This document shows, piece after piece, positions 6,132-10,846 of a DNA stretch of 10,846 nucleotides. Source of the stretch: Archangium sp. (lineage in GTDB: Bacteria > Myxococcota > Myxococcia > Myxococcales > Myxococcaceae); the NCBI GenBank assembly GCA_016793585.1, contig JAEUJR010000572.1, forward strand, positions 1 to 10,846, written 5' to 3'. The position numbers and the translations under genes were made by a program. Each line of letters begins with the position of its first letter. Positions within the stretch are counted from its first letter, which is position 1. The notes under the pieces are model-generated. The model did no database searches and was not told the origin of the DNA. It saw only the letters and a program-made list of their open reading frames with translations.

Positions 6132-7115
6132 GACCTCGACCTCAACCTGCTGGAGACCCTCGACGCCCTGCTGCAGGAGGGCAGTGTGTCGCGCGCGGCG
6201 AAGCGGGTCGGCCTGAGCCCGCCGGCGATGAGTCATGCGCTCGCGCGGCTCCGCTCGACGCTGGGCGACGAGGTGCTGGTTCGGGCCGGGCGCGACATGG
6301 TGCCGACCCAGCGGGCGCTCGCGCTCAAAGAAGAGGTGAACACGGCGCTCACCCGCGTGCGGGCGCTGCTGAGTCCGCAGCAGGCCTTCGAGCCGCGTGC
6401 CCTGCAGCGGGAGTTTCGCGTCAACGCGACTGACCACGTGGTGACGGTGCTCGGGTCGACGCTCGACACGCTCGCGCGCAGAGAAGCGCCTGGTGCCCTG
6501 CTCCGCTTCCTGCCGACGGCGCCCGACGACGCGGCGTTGCTCCGTGAGGGCAGCATCGACCTCGCGGTGGGCATCTACGCCGATCTCCCTCCTGAGCTGC
6601 GCACGCGCGTGTTGTTCACCGACCGCTTCGTGAGCGTGCTGCGCAAGGGCCACCCCGCGGCGAAGGGCCGGCTCGACCTCGAGACCTTCCTCTCGCTCGA
6701 CCACCTGCAGGTCGCGCCACGCGGCAAGCCGGGCGGCTACCTCGACGACCTGCTCGCCGAGCGCGGCAAACACCGGCGGGTGACGCGGGCGGTGCCGTAC
6801 TTCCTCTCGGCACTACAGCTCGTCTCGGAGTCCGACGCGGTGCTCACCATCTCGGAGCGGATGGCCCGGCGCCTCGCGAACACCTTCGACCTCGTGGTGC
6901 TCGAGACGCCGCTGCCGCTCAAGCCGTACGCGCTCAGCCTGCTGTGGCACCCGCGGCAAGACTCGTCGCCCGACCATGCGTGGCTGCGGCAGCTCTTCGT
7001 CACAGCGGCCGAGCACGCAGCGCCGGGCCTGCACGCCGGGGCGAAGACCCGAACGGGCGGGGCGCGACCATCTCGCCGGACGAAACGCAACCTTGCAGCG
7101 AATGAACTGGCATGA
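6129..7115 (+). CDS. LysR-family transcriptional regulator
   Basis: 328 aa. ATG 6129 is chosen because MDLDLNLLETLDALL is the standard LysR opening; an in-frame ATG at 6111 would add six residues. The winged helix-turn-helix spans about residues 4-63 (GSVSRAAKRVGLSPPAMSHALARLR, then the wing LVRAGRDMVPT). The effector domain runs from about 90 to 300, with strand FRVNATDHV, the segment IDLAVGIYADLP and the hinge-proximal FVSVLRKGHP, as in NodD/NahR-like regulators. The last 30 or so residues are a basic, disordered-looking tail. It is divergent from the DJ-1 operon, its expected target, and 46 nt upstream of the tandem Rossmann gene in the same direction. The inducer is unknown. Confidence 0.95.
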   Translation: MDLDLNLLETLDALLQEGSVSRAAKRVGLSPPAMSHALARLRSTLGDEVLVRAGRDMVPTQRALALKEEVNTALTRVRALLSPQQAFEPRALQREFRVNATDHVVTVLGSTLDTLARREAPGALLRFLPTAPDDAALLREGSIDLAVGIYADLPPELRTRVLFTDRFVSVLRKGHPAAKGRLDLETFLSLDHLQVAPRGKPGGYLDDLLAERGKHRRVTRAVPYFLSALQLVSESDAVLTISERMARRLANTFDLVVLETPLPLKPYALSLLWHPRQDSSPDHAWLRQLFVTAAEHAAPGLHAGAKTRTGGARPSRRTKRNLAANELA

Positions 7116-7119
7116 AGTC

Positions 7120-7131
7120 GTGACCGGTCAC
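7120..7131. promoter_or_regulatory. Perfect 12-bp palindrome between the LysR and Rossmann-fusion genes
   Basis: GTGACCGGTCAC lies in the 46-nt gap upstream of the gene at 7162. It may be an operator giving the downstream gene its own control. A palindrome of this length is expected a few times by chance in a window this size, so support is weak. Confidence 0.25.
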
Positions 7132-7161
7132 ACCTTCGGTCGCTTTCCTTCGAGGAGCCCC

Positions 7162-8409
7162 ATGAACATCGCAATCATCGGCGCAGGAAACGTCGGCTCG
7201 ACGCTCGGAGCCGCCTTCACGAAGACAGGCCACGCGGTGACGTACGGCGTGCGAGCGCCGGAGAAGGTCCCCGGCGCCGTCACCGTCGCGCAGGCCGTCG
7301 CGGCGTCAGAGGTGGTGGTGCTCGCGACGCCGTTCGGCGCGCTCGAGCAGGTCGTCGCCTCGACGGGGCCGATGACGGGGAAGATCGTCGTCGACGCCTC
7401 CAACCCGCTCCTCCCGGGCCTCGCGCTGGCGGTCGGTCACTCGGACTCGGGGGCCGAGACGCTGCAGCGGCTGGTACCCCAGGCGAAGGTGGTGAAGTGC
7501 TTCAACACCGTGGGCGTCGAGGTGATGGCGAACCCGAAGGTGGGCGGCCGCGCGACGACGATGTTCCTGTGCGGCGACGACGCCGAGGCGAGAAAGACGG
7601 TGCGTGGCCTCGCGAACGGCCTGGGTTTCGACGCCGTCGAGCTGGGAGCCCTGAAGAACGCGCGGCTGCTCGAGCCCGCTGCAGTGCTGTGGATTCACCT
7701 GGCCATGGTCGAGAAGCTCGGGCGCCGCATCGGCATCAGGCTCGAGGGTGACGGCGCTCGCGCGGCAGCCATCGTGAAGTCGGCGCCCTCGCGGAAGGTG
7801 GCCGTCATCGGCGCGGGCAACATCGGCGGAGGCCTCGTGCGCGCGTGGGCGAAGGCGGGTCACGCCGTGACGATGGGCGTGCGCTCGCCGAACGACGCCG
7901 AGGTGCAGGCGCTCGCGAAGGAGACCGGTGCGCGCATCGCGACGCCGGCCGAGGCGGTCGCGGCGAACGACGTCATCGCCATCGCGATTCCGGCGCAGGC
8001 CGTCGAGGCGTTCGCGGCGGGGTCGACCTTCACGGGCAAGCTGGTCATCGACTGCACCAACCACGTCGGTCCCGGCTTCTCGCTGACCTACGGGCACACG
8101 ACGTCGTGGGCCGAAGAGCTCGCCAAGAAGCTCTCTGGCGCGAAGGTGTTCAAGTCGTTCAACGCCCAGGGCGCCGAGAACCTGGCGACGCCGGTGTACA
8201 GAAGTGGGCCGGCGGCGAACTTCTTCTGCGGTGACGACGCAGCCGGCCGTGAGGTCGTCTCGCAGCTCGTGAAGGACGTCGGCTTCGAGCCGGTGTTCGC
8301 CGGCCCGCTGAAGCAGGCGCGCGTGCTCGAGCCGATGATGATGCTCTGGGTGACCGCTGCCCGCGCCGCAGGGAAACGCGCCATGGGCTTTCAGCTGTTG
8401 CGCGACTGA
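7162..8409 (+). CDS. Tandem double-domain NADP-binding oxidoreductase (two F420_oxidored/FNO-like units in one chain)
   Basis: 415 aa; ATG 7162 with GAGGAG at 7152-7157. The chain is two complete copies of the roughly 200-residue F420-dependent NADP oxidoreductase-like unit. Unit 1 has GAGNVG at 7-12, GVR with Arg31, the FNTVG segment, CGDDAEA, and the ARLLEPAAVLWIHLA helix. Unit 2 has GAGNIG at 217-222, GVR with Arg241, FNAQG, CGDDAAG and ARVLEPMMMLWVTAA. Equivalent residues are 210 apart. The arginine after the second strand in both units is the 2'-phosphate contact expected for NADP(H). Stand-alone homologues are single-unit, so this is a gene fusion or internal duplication joined by a short linker (about 200-212). 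It is a cytosolic reductase of unknown substrate; no F420 biosynthesis gene is in view. Its 3' end overlaps the convergent gene by 19 bp. Confidence 0.9.
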   Translation: MNIAIIGAGNVGSTLGAAFTKTGHAVTYGVRAPEKVPGAVTVAQAVAASEVVVLATPFGALEQVVASTGPMTGKIVVDASNPLLPGLALAVGHSDSGAETLQRLVPQAKVVKCFNTVGVEVMANPKVGGRATTMFLCGDDAEARKTVRGLANGLGFDAVELGALKNARLLEPAAVLWIHLAMVEKLGRRIGIRLEGDGARAAAIVKSAPSRKVAVIGAGNIGGGLVRAWAKAGHAVTMGVRSPNDAEVQALAKETGARIATPAEAVAANDVIAIAIPAQAVEAFAAGSTFTGKLVIDCTNHVGPGFSLTYGHTTSWAEELAKKLSGAKVFKSFNAQGAENLATPVYRSGPAANFFCGDDAAGREVVSQLVKDVGFEPVFAGPLKQARVLEPMMMLWVTAARAAGKRAMGFQLLRD

Positions 8410-8920
8410 TCGTTAGCAGCAGCGTTTCGCCGCTCCCGCACCGCTTCGAGCTCGGCCGCAACCACCAGGTCTTTCGCTCGCCGAACGTGCCTCTTCACCG
8501 CGATGAGATCGTCCAATCCGATCACTCGCAGTGAATGCTGGTGAACCGGCAACTCGACAGCTCGCGTTGAGATCTCCTCCCACGAGGTGATGGGAGGAAC
8601 GGTGCGGAGAATGTCGATGATTCCAAGATCGGTCTGGAAATAGAGATTCCGGAACGTCGAGAGGTCTTCGACGGTGCGGTTCACGAGTGGCTTGCCAAGC
8701 GTCTGATAGAAGCGGGGCGTCAACGGTCTGAGGACCGACATCAGCCGCTCGAGATTCTCGAGCGTGAATGGAGCGGTGATGTCGAGGTCCTTCGTGAATT
8801 GAGTCGAGCCCCGGCCACGGCAGCGACTCCACCAATCACGACCAAGTCAACCTTCGCCGCCACCAACCGGTCGAGCAACTCGGGCGTGTTCTGAGAGGGC
8901 CGCTCCGTGGAGGCGTTCAT
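8391..8920 (-). pseudogene. Minimal nucleotidyltransferase, broken by a one-base frameshift
   Basis: Reading from ATG 8920, the frame gives MNASTERPSQNTPELLDRL, then a strand ending VVIGGVAAVA, and then goes out of register. The next frame picks up at once with GSTQFTKDLDI and continues to the stop at 8391. Adding one base near 8811-8814 (a C after GTGGCC on the coding strand) restores one 176-aa protein reading GGVAAVARGSTQFTKDLDI, the GG...DxD signature of small nucleotidyltransferases. The rest (NLERLMSVLRPL, TDLGIIDIL, a VIGLDDLIAVKR helix and the RAKDLVVAAELEAV tail) fits the family well. It overlaps the small upstream gene by 74 bp and the convergent Rossmann gene by 19 bp. It is either a true pseudogene or a sequencing error in a G/C run. 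Confidence 0.82.
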
Positions 8921-9110
8921 AGGTCTTCGTCATCTCGTGCAGTTGAAGGATTCGCTCCATTGGCGTGAGCGAGAGATTGTGGAGCAACTGCGCGGGATCG
9001 ATCCCCATCTCGATGGCGCGGTCCCAGGCTGGTCCCGAGCTCGGGTATTGCTCACGCCACACCGGGCGAAGGTCGAGCGCATCGCAATCTCTGGGATCAG
9101 TTGGATCCAT
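8847..9110 (-). CDS. Small protein paired with the nucleotidyltransferase (possible toxin-antitoxin partner)
   Basis: 87 aa from ATG 9110; an in-frame ATG at 9146 is an alternative, and neither has a strong ribosome site. The best-conserved-looking part is IDPAQLLHNLSLTPMERI followed by a helix LQLHEMTKTYERLHGAA. This resembles short proteins found directly upstream of nucleotidyltransferases of this type (NLxLTPxERIxxL pattern), from my memory of such pairs. The last 25 residues are read in a different frame from the start of the nucleotidyltransferase and overlap it by 74 bp. No DNA-binding motif or signal peptide is seen. A role as antitoxin or partner is inferred from context only. Confidence 0.6.
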   Translation of the reverse strand: MDPTDPRDCDALDLRPVWREQYPSSGPAWDRAIEMGIDPAQLLHNLSLTPMERILQLHEMTKTYERLHGAALSEHARVARPVGGGEG

Positions 9111-9171
9111 CGAGTGCACAGTAGCAGCTTGGCGGCTTCCGCTCATCGTCGCGCAGGAAGCAGGAGCGCGT

Positions 9172-9699
9172 TCACTTCGGGCCGACCTCGACGCCGTGCT
9201 GCTGGGCGAGCGCCTCGAGCGCGGCGGTGTACGGGCGCGACCGTCGCTCGGCGAAGCCATCGATGAGGAAGCCCATGGCGCCGACGATGATGAGGCCGGG
9301 CCCGACGCCGTGCGCCCACTCGGCCTTCAGCCCGAAGCGCAGCGCGAGCCCGACCAGCACCAGCGCCGTCCACGTGCCGAGGTAGATGGGCCAGTTCGCG
9401 TTCACCTTTCGCATGCGGGGCAGCTCCTTCTCGACCATCGCCTTCGGCGCGGCGGCGAACTCGGCCTCGAGCGCCGCCACCTGTGACGGCGTGCGGAGCC
9501 CCACCGCGAGCCCGGTGCCGAGCGCGACGAGGCCGAAGAGCACCATGGGCACGGCCATGCCGACCCCGAACGCGCCGCCTTCGCTCTTCACCGCGGCGCC
9601 GGCGACGACGAAGAGAATCAGCGCGGCGGGAGCGATGAAGAACAACGCCTCGATGCGCTCACCGCGGAAGTACACCTGCAGCTGTTCGAGGAAGGGCAT
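9172..9699 (-). CDS. Four-helix integral membrane protein of unknown function
   Basis: 175 aa starting at ATG 9699. Four hydrophobic helices are evident at about residues 19-38, 46-68, 103-124 and 131-150. Between helices 2 and 3 is an amphipathic, charged stretch (about 70-100, from TPSQVAALEAEFAAAPKAM to MRKVNANWP) that could be a cytosolic loop. The C-terminus, after FAERRSRPYTAALEALAQQHG, is polar. I do not recognise the family. The start lies 41 bp inside the 3' end of the SRPBCC gene, which suggests translational coupling and membership of the amt-PII transcript. Confidence 0.8.
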   Translation of the reverse strand: MPFLEQLQVYFRGERIEALFFIAPAALILFVVAGAAVKSEGGAFGVGMAVPMVLFGLVALGTGLAVGLRTPSQVAALEAEFAAAPKAMVEKELPRMRKVNANWPIYLGTWTALVLVGLALRFGLKAEWAHGVGPGLIIVGAMGFLIDGFAERRSRPYTAALEALAQQHGVEVGPK

Positions 9700-10123
9700 C
9701 GAAGTACTCTGACAGGTTCGCGAGCTGCTTCCGATGCGCCTCGCGCGCAGTTCTGGCGACGAAGCCCTTCAGCCCGAGCAGTGCGCTGACGGTGGTGCGC
9801 TCCGAGACGCGCGTGCGCTCGCCCTGCTGCTCGAGCGTGTACTCGGCGTCGATGACGACTTTGGGAAAGCTCTCGCCTCTCGCGCGCAGCCGCCGCGGCG
9901 CTTCGGGGTGCACGAAGTAGGTCGCGCGGTACGCGTTGGGAATGCGGAACGGGCCCATGGGCACGTGCTCGAAGAGGTCGACCTCGACGCGCGTCTCGTC
10001 CCGGTGCGTGACGGTGACCTGCTCGATGAGCGGGTGCAGCACCGAGAGCCGACTCGGGTCACTCAGCAGCGCGTACACGGCGTCGATGGGGCCGTTGACC
10101 CACTGCTCCAGCTCGAACGTCAC
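9659..10123 (-). CDS. SRPBCC-superfamily (START/polyketide cyclase-like) ligand-binding protein
   Basis: 154 aa from a GTG start at 10123, 3 nt after the PII stop. The fold is recognisable: strand 1 FELEQWVNGPIDAVYALLSDPSRL (strand plus helix), the LHPLIEQVTV strand, FEHVPMGPFRIPNAYRATYFV, the ESFPKVVIDAEYTLEQQGERTRVSERTTV beta region, and a long C-terminal helix from about 113 to 143. These proteins enclose a hydrophobic cavity that binds lipids, polyketides or other small molecules, and most have no assigned substrate. It has no signal peptide. It sits between the PII gene and the membrane-protein gene and overlaps the latter by 41 bp. Confidence 0.85.
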   Translation of the reverse strand: MTFELEQWVNGPIDAVYALLSDPSRLSVLHPLIEQVTVTHRDETRVEVDLFEHVPMGPFRIPNAYRATYFVHPEAPRRLRARGESFPKVVIDAEYTLEQQGERTRVSERTTVSALLGLKGFVARTAREAHRKQLANLSEYFDALPRTAAGVLPR

Positions 10124-10126
10124 GGG

Positions 10127-10486
10127 TCAGATCGCCGATCCGCCGCGCTCGCCGGTGCGAATGCGCACGGCCTCTTCGACGGGCATGACGAAGATCTTCC
10201 CGTCGCCGACGGCGCCGTTGGGCTCGGTGCGCGCGCCCTTCTGAATCGCCGCGAGGGTCTTCTCGACGTAAGCGTCGTTCACGAAGAGCGTGATGCGGGT
10301 CTTCTGCACGTTGCGCACGCGCACCTGCTGGCCGCGGAAGAGCTCGACCTCGCCCTCCTGCCGGCCGCGCCCTTCGACGGTGTCGATGGTGATGCGGTAG
10401 TTGTCGCCTTCGTCGAGCACGGCGCCGAGCGCTTCTTCGACGGCCTCGAGCCGCTCGGGACGAATGATGGCGATGATCATCTTCAT
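10127..10486 (-). CDS. PII nitrogen regulatory protein (GlnB/GlnK family) lacking the uridylylation tyrosine
   Basis: 119 aa; ATG 10486 with GGAG 6 nt upstream. The fold matches the family: MKMIIAIIRPERLEAV start, EGRGRQEGE before the T-loop (with the conserved Gln43), GDGKIFVMP, and the RIRTGE C-terminal signature. Compared with E. coli GlnB (112 aa) it has about four extra residues near DEGDNY (25-30) and three near ARTEPNG. In the T-loop the segment FRGQQV replaces YRGAEY, so the residue equal to Tyr51 is Val55 and Tyr46 is Phe50; UMP cannot be attached there. ATP/ADP and 2-oxoglutarate sensing parts look intact. It lies 16 nt downstream of amt, so it should bind and gate that ammonium channel. 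glnK/glnB naming is left open. Confidence 0.95.
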   Translation of the reverse strand: MKMIIAIIRPERLEAVEEALGAVLDEGDNYRITIDTVEGRGRQEGEVELFRGQQVRVRNVQKTRITLFVNDAYVEKTLAAIQKGARTEPNGAVGDGKIFVMPVEEAVRIRTGERGGSAI

Positions 10487-10502
10487 GGGTGTCTCCGGCT
10501 GC

Positions 10503-10846
10503 TCACGTCTGATCGAAATGGTACCCGCGCTCGCCGTGCACGTGGAGATCTTGTCCATCGCGCTCCTCCTGCTCGGTGGCCCGCAGCCCCATGGTGCGCT
10601 TGAGAAGGGAGGCGATGAGAAACGTCGCTCCGCCGGCGAAGACGATGGCCACGCCCACGCCGAGCAGCTGCTTGCCCAGCTGCGCGAACTCGCCGTCGAG
10701 CACGCCCTTCACCGGGGTGAAGCAGAAGACGCCGGTGAGCAGCGCGCCGAGAATGCCGCCCACGCCGTGCACGCCGAACGCGTCGAGGCTGTCGTCGTAG
10801 CCGAGCCGGTTCTTGAGCTGCACCGCCCAGTAGCAGACGACGCTGG
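10503..10846 (-). CDS. amt: Ammonium transporter (Amt family), C-terminal part (runs off the right edge)
   Basis: 113 residues plus stop are visible; the N-terminus is beyond the window. SLDAFGVHGVGGILGALLTG contains the second pore histidine of the twin-His pair (His318 in E. coli AmtB numbering). It is followed by one more membrane helix (LLGVGVAIVFAGGATFLIA) and the cytosolic tail GLRATEQEERDGQDL ending HGERGYHF, which is the standard Amt C-terminal region contacting PII. The gene order on this strand is amt, then PII, the reverse of E. coli glnK-amtB. NH3/NH4+ conduction into the cytosol is the expected role. Confidence 0.95.
   Translation of the reverse strand, partial: SVVCYWAVQLKNRLGYDDSLDAFGVHGVGGILGALLTGVFCFTPVKGVLDGEFAQLGKQLLGVGVAIVFAGGATFLIASLLKRTMGLRATEQEERDGQDLHVHGERGYHFDQT

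Noticed and set aside
6021..6773. Upstream extension of the DJ-1 frame on the - strand under the LysR gene
   Set aside because: The sequence is Arg-rich without domain character and antisense to a clear LysR; the DJ-1 domain with a ribosome site begins at 6020.
8413..8835. - strand frame of 140 residues across the nucleotidyltransferase
   Set aside because: It is the out-of-register continuation of the broken gene after the frameshift; its Arg/Ser/His-rich sequence has no domain, while the neighbouring frame carries the conserved motifs.

Overview
The window is very GC-rich bacterial DNA (one 60-base stretch, 7801-7860, is 77% G+C by hand count) with strongly G/C-biased third codon positions. 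Genes are densely packed, intergenic gaps are short, and several products are predicted lipoproteins. The gene mix fits a Gram-negative bacterium such as a myxobacterium or other deltaproteobacterial relative: a YfbK-type VWA lipoprotein, a DUF481 outer-membrane barrel, a TetR and a LysR regulator, and an amt-PII pair. The taxonomic placement is inference from style only. No tRNA, rRNA, CRISPR array or insertion sequence is visible.

Layout. (1) At 1-953 (-) is the N-terminal part of a VWA-domain lipoprotein that runs off the left edge. It is divergent from a HAD-family phosphatase (1069-1713, +). (2) At 1802-3102 (+) are a TetR-family regulator and an isochorismatase-fold lipoprotein. The same 15-bp palindrome (core CCGAACACTGTTCGG) lies in front of both genes, with a degenerate second copy in front of the regulator, so this looks like a small autoregulated regulon. 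(3) At 3096-6020 (-) is a four-gene operon with gaps of 3 to 9 nt. In transcription order it encodes a DJ-1/PfpI protein, an alpha/beta-hydrolase lipoprotein, a membrane-tethered ABM-domain protein and a DUF481 outer-membrane barrel. It is divergent from a LysR regulator (6129-7115, +), and a perfect 9-bp inverted repeat covers the regulator's start codon. (4) At 7162-8409 (+) is one long gene encoding two consecutive F420-oxidoreductase-type Rossmann units, a tandem fusion. (5) At 8391-9110 (-) is a lower-GC two-gene module: a small protein and a minimal nucleotidyltransferase whose frame is broken by a one-base loss. (6) At 9172-10846 (-) is an ammonium-transport operon. It contains the 3' end of amt, a PII gene lacking the uridylylated tyrosine, a SRPBCC protein and a four-helix membrane protein.

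How the genes work together. The amt-PII pair is a nitrogen uptake and sensing unit, with PII expected to gate the transporter. The LysR-flanked operon looks like a stress or detoxification unit spread over cytosol, inner membrane, lipoprotein layer and outer membrane. The TetR regulator probably represses itself and the isochorismatase-like lipoprotein until an unknown ligand appears. The best candidates for something not well described are the TetR/lipoprotein regulon, the tandem Rossmann fusion, the tyrosine-less PII and the broken nucleotidyltransferase module. None of them amounts to clear proof of a new system.
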